NCBI RefSeq assembly: GCF_963678635.1
Contig: NC_087071.1
Span: forward strand, 248,001 to 312,000
DNA: 64,000 bases
Direction: 5' to 3'
DNA from: Symsagittifera roscoffensis
Lineage: Eukaryota > Xenacoelomorpha > Acoela > Convolutidae
The position numbers and the translations under genes are program-made. Below are positions 1-15,599 of the stretch, one piece after another; the stretch's first letter is position 1, and each line of letters begins with the position of its first letter. The notes under the pieces were generated by a model that was not told the DNA's origin, ran no database searches, and saw nothing but the letters and a program-made list of their open reading frames with translations.

Positions 1-99
1 TGATGTATCTCCATCTACAGTGGCGTCTGTATTATCATGAGTATTAAAGACAGAGTGTTTATGTGTGTGTACCTGACTGATGAATATGATGTATCTCCA

Positions 100-1380
100 T
101 CTACAGTGGAGTCTGTATTATCATGAGTATTAAAGACAGAGTGTTTATGTGTGTGTACCTGACAGATGAACATGATGTATCTCCATCATCTGTAATATCA
201 TGAGTATGAAATATCATGAGTATTAAAGACAGAGTGTTTATGTGTGTGTACCTGACTGATGAACATGATGTATCTCCATCTACAGTGGCGTCTGTATTAT
301 CATGAGTATTAAAGACGGAGTGTTTATGTGTGTGTACCTGACAGATGAACATGATGTATCTCCATCTACAGTGGCGTCTGTATTATCATGAGTATTAAAG
401 ACAGAGTGTTTATGTGTGTGTACCTGACTGATGAACATGATGTATCTCCATCTACAGTGGCGTCTGTATTATCATGAGTATTAAAGACAGAGTGTTTATG
501 TGTGTGTACCTGACAGATGAACATGATGTATCTCCATCTACAGTGGCGTCTGTAATATCATGAGTATGAAAGAGAGAGTGTATGTGTGTGTACCTGACTG
601 ATGAACATGATGTATCTCCATCTACAGTGGCGTCTGTATTATCATGAGTATGAAAGACAGAGTGTTTATGTGTGTGTACCTGACAGATGAACATGATGTA
701 TCTCCATCTACAGTGGCGTCTGTAATATCATGAGTATTAAACACAGAGTGTTTATGTGTGTGTACCTGACAGATGAACATGATGTATCTCCATCTACAGT
801 GGCGTCTGTAATATCATGAGTATTAAAGACAGAGTGTTTATGTGTGTGTACCTGACAGATGAACATGATGTATCTCCATCTACAGTGGCGTCTGTAATAT
901 CATGAGTATTAAAGACAGAGTGTTTATGTGTGTGTACCTGACTGATGAACATGATGTATCTCCATCTACAATGGCGTCTGTATTATCATGAGTATTAAAG
1001 ACAGAGTGTTTATGTGTGTGTACCTGACAGATGAACATGATGTATCTCCATCTACAGTGGCGTCTGTATTATCATGAGTATTAAAGACAGAGTGTTTATG
1101 TGTGTGTACCTGACTGATGAATATGATGTATCTCCATCTACAGTGGAGTCTGTATTATCATGAGTATTAAAGACAGAGTGTTTATGTGTGTGTACCTGAC
1201 AGATGAACATGATGTATCTCCATCTACAGTGGCGTCTGTAATATCATGAGTATGAAAGAGAGAGTGTATGTGTGTGTACCTGATTGATGAACATGATGTA
1301 TCTCCATCTACAGTGGCGTCTGTATTATCATGAGTATGAAAGACAGAGTGTTTATGTGTGTGTACCTGACAGATAAACAT
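100..1380 (-). repeat. ~686-bp higher-order repeat pair in array 1
   Basis: The segment around 452-694, which contains an 84-bp unit flanked by 86-bp units, recurs at 1138-1380 with almost the same variants. The shift is 686 bp, equal to eight units minus 2 bp. A marker pair, GAATATGATG followed by CAGTGGAGTC, also recurs (about 83 and 1120). Confidence 0.6.
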
Positions 1381-4300
1381 GATGTATCTCCATCTACAGT
1401 GGCGTCTGTAATATCATGAGTATTAAACACAGAGTGTTTATGTGTGTGTACCTGACAGATGAACATGATGTATCTCCATCTACAGTGGCGTCTGTAATAT
1501 CATGAGTATTAAAGACAGAGTGTTTATGTGTGTGTACCTGACAGATGAACATGATGTATCTCCATCTACAGTGGCGTCTGTAATATCATGAGTATTAAAG
1601 ACAGAGTGTTTATGTGTGTGTACCTGACTGATGAACATGATGTATCTCCATCTACAATGGCGTCTGTATTATCATGAGTATTAAAGACAGAGTGTTTATG
1701 TGTGTGTACCTGACTGATGAACATGATGTATCTCCATCTACAGTGGCGTCTGTAATATCATGAGTATTAAAGACAGAGTGTTTATGTGTGTGTACCTGAC
1801 AGATGAACATGATGTATCTCCATCTACAGTGGCGTCTGTATTATCATGAGTATTAAAGACAGAGTGTTTATGTGTGTGTACCTGACAGATGAACATGATG
1901 TATCTCCATCTACAGTGGCGTCTGTAATATCATGAGTATTAAAGACAGAGTGTTTATGTGTGTGTATCTGACTGATGAACATGATGTATCTCCATCTACA
2001 GTGGCGTCTGTAATATCATGAGTATTAAAGACAGAGTGTTTATGTGTGTGTACCTGACAGATGAACATGATGTATCTCCATCTACAGTGGCGTCTGTATT
2101 ATCATGAGTATTAAAGACAGAGTGTTTATGTGTGTGTACCTGACAGATGAACATGATGTATCTCCATCTACAGTGGTGTCTGTAATATCATGAGTATTAA
2201 AGACAGAGTGTTTATGTGTGTGTACCTGACAGATGAACATGATGTATCTCCATCTACAGTGGCGTCTGTAATATCATGAGTATTAAAGACAGAGTGTTTA
2301 TGTGTGTGTACCTGACTGATGAACATGATGTATCTCCATCTACAGTGGCGTCTGTAATATCATGAGTATTAAAGACAGAGTGTTTATGTGTGTGTACCTG
2401 ACAGATGAACATGATGTATCTCCATCTACAGTGGCGTCTGTATTATCATGAGTATTAAAGACAGAGTGTTTATGTGTGTGTACCTGACAGATGAACATGA
2501 TGTATCTCCATCTACAGTGGCGTCTGTAATATCATGAGTATTAAAGACAGAGTGTTTATGTGTGTGTACCTGACAGATGAACATGATGTATCTCCATCTA
2601 CAGTGGCGTCTGTAATATCATGAGTATTAAAGACAGAGTGTTTATGTGTGTGTACCTGACTGATGAACATGATGTATCTCCATCTACAGTGGCGTCTGTA
2701 ATATCATGAGTATTAAAGACAGAGTGTTTATGTGTGTGTACCTGACAGATGAACATGATGTTTCTCCATCTACAGTGGCGTCTGTATTATCATGAGTATT
2801 AAAGACAGAGTGTTTATCTGTGTGTACCTGACTGATGAACATGATGTATCTCCATCTACAGTGGCGTCTGTAACATCATGAGTATCAAAGACAGAGTGTT
2901 TATGTGTGTGTACCTGACAGATGAACATGATGTATCTCCATCTACAGTGGCGTCTGTATTATCATGAGTATTAAAGACAGAGTGTTTATGTGTGTGTACC
3001 TGACTGATGAACATGATGTATCTCCATCTACAGTGGCGTCTGTATTATCATGAGTATTAAAGACAGAGTGTTTATGTGTGTGTACCTGACTGATGAACAT
3101 GATGTATCTCCATCTACAGTGGCGTCTGTATTATCATGAGTATTAAAGACAGAGTGTTTATGTGTGTGTACCTGACAGATGAACATGATGTATCTCCATC
3201 TACAGTGGCGTCTGTATTATCATGAGTATTAAAGACAGAGTGTTTATGTGTGTGTACCTGACTGATGAAAATGATGTATCTCCATCTACAGTGGCGTCTG
3301 TATTATCATGAGTATTAAAGACAGAGTGTTTACGTGTGTGTACCTGAGAGATGAACATGATGTATCTCCATCTACAGTGGCGTCTGTATTATCATGAGTA
3401 TTAAAGACAGAGTGTGTATATGTGTGTGTACCTGACAGATGAACATGATGTATCTCCATCTACAGTGGCGTCTGTATTATCATGAGTATTAAAGACAGAG
3501 TGTTTATGTGTGTGTACCTGACAGATGAACATGATGTATCTCCATCTACAGTGGCGTCTGTATTATCATGAGTATTAAAGACAGAGTGTTTATGTGTGTG
3601 TACCTGACTGATGAAAATGATGTATCTCCATCTACAGTGGCGTCTGTATTATCATGAGTATTAAAGACAGAGTGTTTACGTGTGTGTACCTGAGAGATGA
3701 ACATGATGTATCTCCATCTACAGTGGCGTCTGTATTATCATGAGTATTAAAGACAGAGTGTGTATATGTGTGTGTACCTGACAGATGAACATGATGTATC
3801 TCCATCTACAGTGGCGTCCGTATTATCATGAGTATTAAAGACAGAGTGTTTATGTGTGTGTACCTGACTGATGAACATGATGTATCTCCATCTACAGTGG
3901 CGTCTGTATTATCATGAGTATTAAAGACAGAGTGTTTATGTGTGTGTACCTGACTGATGAACATGATGTATCTCCATCTACAGTGGCGTCTGTATTATCA
4001 TGAGTATTAAAGACAGAGTGTTTATGTGTGTGTACCTGACAGATGAACATGATGTATCTCCATCTACAGTGGCGTCTGTAATATCATGAGTATGAAAGAC
4101 AGAGTGTTTATGTGTGTGTACCTGACAGATGAACATGATGTATCTCCATCTACAGTGGCGTCTGTATTATCATGAGTATGAAAGAGAGATTGTATGTGTG
4201 TGTACCTGACAGATGAACACGATGTATCTCCATCTACAGTGGCGTCTTTATTATCATGAGTATGAAAGAGAGAGTGTATGTGTGTTCCTGACAGATGAAC

Positions 4301-5299
4301 ATGATGTATCTCCATCTACAGTGGCGTCTGTAATATCATGAGTATGAAAGACAGAGTGTTTATGTGTGTGTACCTGACAGATGAACATGATGTATCTCCA
4401 TCTACAGTGGCGTCTGTAATATCATGAGTATGAAAGACAGAGTGTTTATGTGTGTGTACCTGACAGATGAACATGATGTATCTCCATCTACAGTGGCGTC
4501 TGTAAATCATGAGTATGAAAGACAGAGTGTTTATGTGTGTGTACCTGACAGATGAACATGATGTATCTCCATCTACAGTGGCGTCTGTGTTATCATGAGT
4601 ATGAAAGACAGAGTGTTTATGTGTGTGTACCTGACAGATGAACATGATGTATCTCCATCTACAGTGGCGTCTGTAATATCATGAGTATGAAAGAGAGAGT
4701 GTATGTGTGTGTACCTGACTGATGAACATGATGTATCTCCATCTACAGTGGCGTCTGTATTGTCATGAGTATGAAAGACAGAGTGTTTATGTGTGTGTAC
4801 CTGACAGAAGAACATGATGTATCTCCATCTACAGTGGCGTCTGTAATATCATGAGTATGAAAGACAGAGTGTTTATGTGTGTGTACCTGACAGATGAACA
4901 TGATGTATCTCCATCTACAGTGGCGTCTGTAATATCATGAGTATGAAAGACAGAGTGCTTATCTGTATGTACCTGACAGATGAACATGATGTATCTCCAT
5001 CTACAATGGCGTCTGTAATATCATGAGTATAAAGACAGAGTGTTTATGTGTGTGTACCTGACAGATGAACATGATGTATCTCCATCTACAGTGGCGTCTG
5101 TAATATCATGAGTATGAAAGACAGAGTGTTTATGTGTGTGTACCTGACAGATGAACATGATGTATCTCCATCTACAGTGGCGTCTGTAATATCATGAGTA
5201 TGAAAGACAGAGTGTTTATCTGTGTGCACCTGACAGATGAACATGATGTATCTCCATCTACAGTGGCGTCTGTAATATCATGAGTATGAAAGACAGAGT

Positions 5300-6540
5300 A
5301 TTTATGTGTGTGTACCTGACAGATGAACATGATGTATCTCCATCTACAGTGGCGTCTGTAATATCATGAGTATGAAAGACAGAGTGTTTATGTGTGTGTA
5401 CCTGACAGATGAACATGATGTATCTCCATCTACAGTGGCGTCTGTAATATCATGAGTATGAAAGGCAGAGTGTTTATATGTGTGTACCTGACAGATGAAC
5501 ATGATGTATCTCCATCTACAGTGGCGTCTGTAATATCATGAGTATGAAAGACAGAGTGTTTATGTGTGTGTACCTGACAGATGAACATGATGTATCTCCA
5601 TCTACAGTGGCGTCTGTAATATCATGAGTATGAAAGACAGAGTGTTTATGTGTGTGTACCTGACAGATGAACATGATGTATCTTCATCTACAGTGGCGTC
5701 TGTAATATCATGAGTATGAAAGACAAAGTGTTTATGTGTGTGTACCTGACAGATGAACATGATGTATCTCCATCTACAGTGGCGTCTGTATTATCATGAG
5801 TATGAAAGAGAGAGTGTATGTGTGTGTACCTGACAGATGAACATGATGTATCTCCATCTACAGTGGCGTCTGTAATATCATGAGTATGAAAGATAGAGTG
5901 TTTATGTGTGTGTACCTGACAGATGAACATGATGTATCTCCATCTACAGTGGCGTCTGTAATATCATGAGTATGAAAGACAGAGTGTTTATGTGTGTGTA
6001 CCTGACAGATGAACATGATGTATCTCCATCTACAGTGGCGTCTGTAATATCATGAGTATGAAAGGCAGAGTGTTTATGTGTGTGTACCTGACAGATGAAC
6101 ATGATGTATCTCCATCTACAGTGGCGTCTGTAATATCATGAGTATGAAAGACAGAGTGTTTATGTGTTTGTACCTGACAGATGAACATGATGTATCTCCA
6201 TCTACAGTGGCGTCTGTAATATCATGAGTATGAAAGACAGAGTGTTTATGTGTGTGTACCTGACAGATGAACATGATGTATCTTCATCTACAGTGGCGTC
6301 TGTAATATCATGAGTATGAAAGACAGAGTGTTTATGTGTGTGTACCTGACAGATGAACATGATGTATCTCCATCTACAGTGGCGTCTGTATTATCATGAG
6401 TATGAAAGAGAGAGTGTATGTGTGTGTAACTGACTGATGAACATGATGTATCTCCATCTACAGTGGCGTCTGTAATATCATGAGTATGAAAGACAGAGTG
6501 TTTATGTGTGTGTACCTGACAGATGAACATGATGTATCTC
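5300..6540 (-). repeat. 600-bp higher-order repeat pair in array 1
   Basis: The block around 5688-5930 recurs at 6288-6530, a 600-bp shift equal to seven 86-bp units minus 2 bp. Shared markers are TATCTTCATC, the AAAGGCAGAG variant upstream and one embedded 84-bp unit. This indicates a block duplication of seven units. Confidence 0.65.
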
Positions 6541-9500
6541 CATCTACAGTGGCGTCTGTAAAATCATGAGTATGAAAGACAGAGTGTTTATGTGTGTGTA
6601 CCTGACAGATGAACATGATGTATCTCCATCTACAGTGGCGTCTGTAATATCATGAGTATGAAAGACAGAGTGTTTATGTGTGTGTACCTGACAGATGAAC
6701 ATGATGTATCTCCATCTACAGTGGCGTCTGTAATATCTTGAGTATGAAAGACAGAGTGTTTATATGTGTGTACCTGACAGATGAACATGATGTATCTCCA
6801 TCTACAGTGGCGTCTGTAATATCATGAGTATGAAAGACAGAGTGTTTATGTGTGTGTACCTGACAGATGAACATGATGTATCTCCATCTACAGTGGCGTC
6901 TGTAATATCATGAGTATGAAAGAGGGAGTGTATGTGTGTGTACCTGACAGATGAACATGATGTATCTCCATCTACAGTGTCGTCTGTAATATCATGAGTA
7001 TGAAAGACAGAGTGTTTATGTGTGTGTACCTGACGGATGAACATGATGTATCTTCATCTACAGTGGCGTCTGTAATATCATGAGTATGAAAGACAGTGTT
7101 TATGTGTGTGTACCTGACAGATGAACATGATGTATCTCCATGTACAGTGGCGTCTGTATTATCATGAGTATGAAAGAGAGAGTGTATGTGTGTGTACCTG
7201 ACTGATGAACATGATGTATCTCCATCTGCAGTGGCGTCTGTAATATCATGAGTATGAAAGACAGAGTGTTTATGTGTGTGTACCTGACAGATGAACATGA
7301 TGTATCTCCATCTACAGTGGCGTCTGTAATATCATGAGTATGAAAGACAGAGTGTTTATGTGCGTGTACCTGACAGATGAACATGATGTATCTCCATCTA
7401 CAGTGGCGTCTGTAATATCATGAGTATGATAGACAGAGTGTTTATGTGTGTGTACCTGACAGATGAACATGATGTATCTCCATCTACAGTGGCGTCTGTA
7501 ATATCATGAGTATGAAAGACAGAGTGTTTATGTGTGTGTACCTGACAGATGAACATGATGTATCTCCATCTACAGTGGCGTCTGTAATATCATGAGTATG
7601 AAAGACAGAGTGTTTATGTGTGTGTACTTGACTGATGAACATGATGTATCTCCATCTACAGTGGCGTCTGTAATATCATGAGTATGAAAGACAGAGTGTT
7701 TATGTGTGTGAACCTGACAGATGAACATGATGTATCTCCATCTACAGTGGCGTCTGCAATATCATGAGTATGAAAGACAGAGTGTTTATGTGTGTGTACC
7801 TGACAGATGAACATGATGTATCTCCATCTACAGTGGCGTCTGTAATATCATGAGTATGAAAGACAGAGTGTTTATGTGTGTGTGCCTGACAGATGAACAT
7901 GATGTATCTCCATCTACAGTGGCGTCTGTAATATCATGAGTATGAAAGACAGAGTGTTTATGTGTGTGTACCTGACAGATGAACATGATGTATCTCCATC
8001 TACAGTGGCGTCTGTAATATCATGAGTATGAAAGACAGAGTGTTTATGTGTGTGTACCTGACAGATGAACATGATGTATCTCCATCTACAGTGGCGTCTG
8101 TAATATCATGAGTATGAAAGACAGAGTGTTTATGTGTGTGTACCTGACAGATGAAAATGATGTATCTCCATCTACAGTGGCGTCTGTAATATCATGAGTA
8201 TGAAAGACAGAGTGTTTATGTGTGTGTACCTGACAGATGAACATGATGTATCTCCATCTACAGTGGCGTCTGTAGTATCATGAGTATGAAAGACAGAGTG
8301 TTTATGTGTGTGTACCTGACAGATGAACATGATGTATCTCCATCTACAGTGGCGTCTGTAATATCATGAGTATGAAAGACAGAGTGTTTATGTGTGTGTA
8401 CCTGACAGATGAACATGATGTATCTCCATCTACAGTGGTGTCTGTAATATCATGAGTATGAAAGACAGAGTGTTTATGTGTGTGTACCTGACAGATGAAC
8501 ATGATGTTTCTCCATCTACAGTGGCGTCTGTAATATCATGAGTATGAAAGACAGAGTGTTTATGTGTGTGTGTACCTGACAGATGAACATGATGTATCTC
8601 CATCTACAGTGGCGTCTGTAATATCATGAGTATGAAAGAGAGAGTGTATGTGTGTGTACCTGACTGATGAACATGATCTATCTCCATCTACAGTGGCGTC
8701 TGTAATATCATGAGTATGAAAGACAGATTGTTTATGTGTGTGTACCTGGCAGATGAACATGATGTATCTCCATCTACAGTGGCGTCTGTAATATCATGAG
8801 TATGAAAGACAGATTATTTATGTGTGTGTACCTGACAGATGAACATGATGTATCTCCATCTACAGTGGCGTCTGTAATATCATGAGTATGAAAGACAGAG
8901 TGTTTATGTGTGTGTACCTGACAGATGAACATGATGTATCTCCATCTACAGTGGCGTCTGTAATATCATGAGTATGAAAGACAGAGTGTTTATGTGTGTG
9001 TACCTGACAGATGAACATGATGTATCTCCATCTACAGTGGCGTCTGTAATATCATGAGTATGAAAGACAGAGTGTTTATGTGTGTGTACCTGATAGATGA
9101 ACATGATGTATCTCCATCTACAGTGGCGTCTGTAATATCATGAGTATGAAAGACAGAGTGTTTATGTGTGTGTACCTGACAGATGAACATGATGTATCTC
9201 CATCTACAGTGGCGTCTGTAATATCATGAGTATGAAAGACAGAGTGTTTATGTGTGTGTACCTGACAGATGAACATGATGATTCTCCATCTACAGTGGCG
9301 TCTGTATTATCATGAGTATGAAAGAGAGTGTGTGTGTGTGTGTGTACCTGACTGATGAACATGATGTATCTCCATCTACAGTGGCGTCTGTATTATCATG
9401 AGTATGAAAGACAGATTGTTTATGTGTGTGTACCTGACAGATGAACATGATGTATCTCCATCTACAGTGGCGTCTGTAATATCATGAGTATGAAAGACAG

Positions 9501-9899
9501 AGTGTTTATGTGTGTGTACCTGACAGATGAACATGATGTATCTCCATCTACAGTGGCGTCTGTAATATCATGAGTATGAAAGACAGAGTGTTTATGTGTG
9601 TGTACCAGACAGATGAACATGATGTATCTCCATCTACAGTGGCGTCTGTAATATCGTGAGTATGAAAGACAGAGTGTTTATGTGTGTGTACCTGACAGAT
9701 GAACATGATGTATCTCCATCTACAGTGGCGTCTGTAATATCATGAGTATGAAAGACAGAGTGTTTATGTGTGTGTACCTGACAGATGAACATGATGTATC
9801 TCCATCTACAGTGGCGTCTGTAATATCATGAGTATGAAAGACAGAGTGTTTATGTGTGTGTACCTGACAGATGAACATGATGTATCTCCATCTACAGTG

Positions 9900-11500
9900 G
9901 CGTCTGTAAAATCATGAGTATGAAAGACAGAGTGTTTATGTGTGTGTACCTGACAGATGAACATGATGTATCTCCATCTACAGTGGCGTCTGTAATATCA
10001 TGAGTATGAAAGACAGTGTGTTTATGTGTGTGTATCTGACAGATGAACACGATGTATCTCCATCTACAGTGGCGTCTGTAATATCATGAGTATGAAAGAC
10101 AGAGTGTTTTTGTGTGTGTACCTGACAGATGAACATGATGTATCTCCATCTACAGTGGCGTCTGTAATATCATGAGTATGAAAGACAGAGTGTTTATATA
10201 TGTGTACCTGACAGATGAACATGATGTATCTCCATCTACAGTGGCGTCTGTAATATCATGAGTATTAAAGACAGAGTGTTTATGTGTGTGTACCTGACAG
10301 ATGAACATTATGTATCTCCATCTACAGTGGCGTCTGTATTATCATGAGTATTAAAGACAGAGTATTTATGTGTGTGTACTTGACTGATGAACATGATGTA
10401 TCTCCATCTACAGTGGCGTCTGTAATATCATGAGTATGAAAGACAGAGTGTTTATGTGTGTGTACCTGACAGATGAACATGATGTATCTCCATCTACAGT
10501 GGCGTCTGTAAAATCATGAGTATGAAAGACAGAGTGTTTATGTGTGTGTACCTGACAGATGAACATGATGTATCTCCATCTACAGTGGCGTCTGTAATAT
10601 CATGAGTATGAAAGACAGTGTGTTTATGTGTGTGTATCTGACAGATGAACACGATGTATCTCCATCTACAGTGGCGTCTGTAATATCATGAGTATGAAAG
10701 ACAGAGTGTTTTTGTGTGTGTACCTGACAGATGAACATGATGTATCTCCATCTACAGTGGCGTCTGTAATATCATGAGTATGAAAGACAGAGTGTTTATA
10801 TATGTGTACCTGACAGATGAACATGATGTATCTCCATCTACAGTGGCGTCTGTAAAATCATGAGTATGAAAGACAGAGTGTTTATGTGTGTGTACCTGAC
10901 AGATGAACATGATGTATCTCCATCTACAGTGGCGTCTGTAATATCATGAGTATTAAAGACAGAGTATTTATGTGTGTGTACTTGACTGATGAACATGATG
11001 TATCTCCATCTACAGTGGCGTCTGTAATATCATGAGTATGAAAGACAGAGTGTTTATGTGTGTGTACCTGACAGATGAACATGATGTATCTCCATCTACA
11101 GTGGCGTCTGTAAAATCATGAGTATGAAAGACAGAGTGTTTATGTGTGTGTACCTGACAGATGAACATGATGTATCTCCATCTACAGTGGCGTCTGTAAT
11201 ATCATGAGTATGAAAGACAGTGTGTTTATGTGTGTGTATCTGACAGATGAACACGATGTATCTCCATCTACAGTGGCGTCTGTAATATCATGAGTATGAA
11301 AGACAGAGTGTTTTTGTGTGTGTACCTGACAGATGAACATGATGTATCTCCATCTACAGTGGCGTCTGTAATATCATGAGTATGAAAGACAGAGGGTTTA
11401 TATATGTGTACCTGACAGATGAACATGATGTATCTCCATCTACAGTGGCGTCTGTAAAATCATGAGTATGAAAGAGAGAGTGTTTATGTGTGTGTACCTG
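9900..11500 (-). repeat. 602-bp (7-unit) higher-order repeat, about three copies
   Basis: The marker AGACAGTGTG followed by a GTATCTGAC..GAACACGATG unit occurs at 10013, 10613 and 11215, spaced about 600 and 602 bp apart (7 x 86). The following units (GTTTTTGTGTG, then TTTATATATGTG) recur in the same order in each copy. Confidence 0.75.
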
Positions 11501-14500
11501 ACAGATGAACATGATGTATCTCCATCTACAGTGGCGTCTGTAAAATCATGAGTATGAAAGACAGAGTGTTTATGTGTGTGTACCTGACAGATGAACATGA
11601 TGTATCTCCATCTACAGTGGCGTCTGTAATATCATGAGTATGAAAGACAGAGTGTTTATGTGTGTGTACCTGACAGATGAACATGATGTATCTCCATCTA
11701 GAGTGGCGTCTGTAATATCATGAGTATTAAAGACAGAGTGTTTATGTGTGTGTACCAGACTGATGAACATGATGTATCTCCATCTACAGTGGCGTCTGTA
11801 ATATCATGAGTATGAAAGACAGAGTGTTTATGTGTGTGTACCTGACTGATGAACATGATGGATCTCCATTTACAGCGGCGTCTGTAATATCATGAGTATG
11901 AAAGACAGAGTGTTTATGTGTGTGTACCTGACAGATGAACATGATGTATCTCCATCTACAGTGGCGTCTGTAATATCATGAGTATGAAAGACAGAGTGTT
12001 TATGTGTGTGTACCAGACTGATGAACATGATGTATCTCCATCTACAGTGGCGTCTGTAATATCATGAGTATGAAAGACAGAGTGTTTATGTGTGTGTACC
12101 TGACTGATGAACATGATGGATCTCCATCTACAGTGGCGTCTGTAAAATCATGAGTATGAAAGACAGAGTGTTTATGTGTGTGTACCTGACAGATGAACAT
12201 GATGTATCTCCATCTACAGTGGCGTCTGTAATATCATGAGTATGAAAGACAGAGTGTTTATGTGTGTGTACCTGACAGATGAACATGATGTATCTCCATC
12301 TACAGTGGCGTCTGTAAAATCATGAGTATGAAAGACAGAGTGTTTATGTGTGTGTACCTGACAGATGAACATGATGTATCTCCATCTACAGTGGCGTCTG
12401 TAATATCATGAGTATGAAAGACAGAGTGTTTATGTGTGTGTACCTGACAGATGAACATGATGTATCTCCATCTACAGTGGCGTCTGTAATATCATGAGTA
12501 TGAAAGACAGAGTGTTTATGTGTGTGTACCTGACAGATGAACATGATGTATCTCCATCTAGAGTGGCGTCTGTAATATCATGAGTATTAAAGACAGAGTG
12601 TTTATGTGTGTGTACCAGACTGATGAACATGATGTATCTCCATCTACAGTGGCGTCTGTAATATCATGAGTATGAAAGACAGAGTGTTTATGTGTGTGTA
12701 CCTGACTGATGAACATGATGGATCTCCATTTACAGCGGCGTCTGTAATATCATGAGTATGAAAGACAGAGTGTTTATGTGTGTGTACCTGACAGATGAAC
12801 ATGATGTATCTCCATCTACAGTGGCGTCTGTAATATCATGAGTATTAAAGACAGAGTGTTTATGTGTGTGTGCCTGACTGATGAACATAATGTATCTCCA
12901 TCTACAGCGGCGTCTGTAATATCATGAGTATGAAAGACAGAGTGTTTATGTGTGTGTACCTGACAGATGAACATGATGTATCTCCATCTACAGTGGCGTC
13001 TGTAATATCATGAGTATGAAAGACAGAGTGTTTATGTGTGTGTACCTGACAGATGAACATGATGTATCTCCATCTACAGTGGCGTCTGTAATATCATGAG
13101 TATGAAAGACAGAGTGTTTATGTGTGTGTACCTGACAGATGAACATGATGTATCTCCATCTACAGTGGCGTCTGTAATATCATGAGTATGAAAGACAGAG
13201 TGTTTATGTGTGTGTACCTGACAGATGAACATGATGTATCTCCATCTAGAGTGGCGTCTGTAATATCATGAGTATTAAAGACAGAGTGTTTATGTGTGTG
13301 TACCTGACTGATGAACATGATGTATCTCCATCTACAGTGGCGTCTGTAATATCATGAGTATGAAAGACAGAGTGTTTATGTTTGTGTATCTGACTGATGA
13401 ACATGATGTATCTCCATCTACAGTGGCGTCTGTAATATCATGAGTATGAAAGACAGAGTGTTTATGTGTGTGTACCTGAAAGATGAACATGATGTATCTC
13501 CATCTACAGTGGCGTCTGTAATATCATGAGTATGAAAGACAGAGTGTTTATGTGTGTGTACCTGACAGATGAACGTGAAATATCTCCATCTACAGTGGCG
13601 TCTGTAATATCATGAGTATGAAAGACAGAGTGTTTATGTGTGTGTACCTGACAGATGAACATGATGTATCTCCATCTACAGTGGCGTCTGTAATATCATG
13701 AGTATGAAAGACAGAGTGTTTATGTATGTGTACCTGACAGATGAACATGATGTATCTCCATCTACAGTGGCGTCTGTAATATCATGAGTATGAAAGACAG
13801 AGTGATTATGTGTGTGTACCTGACTGATGAACATGATGTATCTCCATCTACAGTGGCGTCTGTAATATCATGAGTATGAAAGACAGAGTGTTTATGTGTG
13901 TGTACCTGACAGATGAACATTATGTATCTCCATCTACAGTGGCGTCTGTAATATCATGAGTATTAAAGACAGAGTGTTTACATGTGTGTACCTGACAGAT
14001 GAACATGATGTATCTCCATCTACAGTGGCATCTGTAATATCATGAGTATTAAAGACAGAGTGTTTATGTGTGTGTACCTGACTGATGAACATGATGTATC
14101 TCCATCTACAGTGGCGTCTGTAATATCATGAGTATGAAAGACAGAGTGTTTATGTGTGTGTACCTGACTGATGAACATGATGTATCTCCATCTACAGTGG
14201 CGTCTGTAATATCATGAGTATTAAAGACAGAGTGTTTATGTGTGTGTACCTGACAGATGAACATGATGTATCTCCATCTACAGTGGCGTCTGTAATATCA
14301 TGAGTATGAAAGACATAGTGTTTATGTGTGTGTACCTGACAGATGAATATGATGTATCTCCATCTATAGTGGCGTCTGTAATATCATGAGTATTAAAGAC
14401 AGAGTGTTTATGTGTGTGTACCTGACAGATGAACATGATGTATCTCCTACTACAGTGGCGTCTGTAATATCATGAGTATTAAAGACAGAGTGTTTATGTG

Positions 14501-15599
14501 TGTGTACCTGACTGATGAATATGATGTATCTCCATCTACAGTGGCGTCTGTAATATCATGAGTATTAAAGACAGAGTGTTTATGTGTGTGTACCTGACAG
14601 ATGAACATGATGTATCTCCATCTACAGTGGCGTCTGTAATATCATGAGTATTAAAGACAGAGTGTTTATGTGTGTGTACCTGACAGATGAACATGATGTA
14701 TCTCCATCTACAGTGGCGTCTGTAATATCATGAGTATGAAAGACAGAGTGTTTATGTGTGTGTACCTGACAGATGAACATGATGTATCTCCATCTACAGT
14801 GGCGTCTGTATTATCATGAGTATGAAAGACAGAGTGTTTATGTGTGTGTACCTGACAGATGAACTTGATGTATCTCCATCTACAGTGGCGTCTGTAATAT
14901 CATGAGTATTAAAGACAGAGTGTTTATGTGTGTGTACCTGACTGATGAACATGATGTATCTCCATCTACAGTGGCGTCTGTAATATCATGAGTATTAAAG
15001 ACAGAGTGTTTATGTGTGTGTACCTGACTGATGAACATGATGTATCTCCATCTACAGTGGCGTCTGTATTATCATGAGTATGAAAGACAGAGTGTTAATG
15101 TGTGTGTACCTGACAGATGAACATGATGTATCTCCATCTACAGTGGCGTCTGTAATATCATGAGTATTATAGACAGAGTGTTTATGTGTGTGTACCTGAC
15201 AGATGAACATGATGTATCTCCATCTACAGTGGCGTCTGTAATATCATGAGTATTAAAGACAGAGTGTTTATGTGTGTGTACCTGACTGATGAACATGATG
15301 TATCTCCATCTACAGTGGCGTCTGTAATATCATGAGTATTAAAGACAGAGTGTTTATGTGTGTGTACCTGACAGATGAACATGATGTATCTCCATCTACA
15401 GTGGCGTCTGTAATATCATGAGTTTTAAAGACAGAGTGTTTATGTGTGTGTACCTGACTGATGAACATGATGTATCTCCATCTACAGTGGCGTCTGTAAT
15501 ATCATGAGTATTAAAGACAGAGTGTTTATGTGTGTGTACCTTACAGATGGACATGATGTATCTCCATCTACAGTGGCGTCTGTAATATCATGAGTATTA

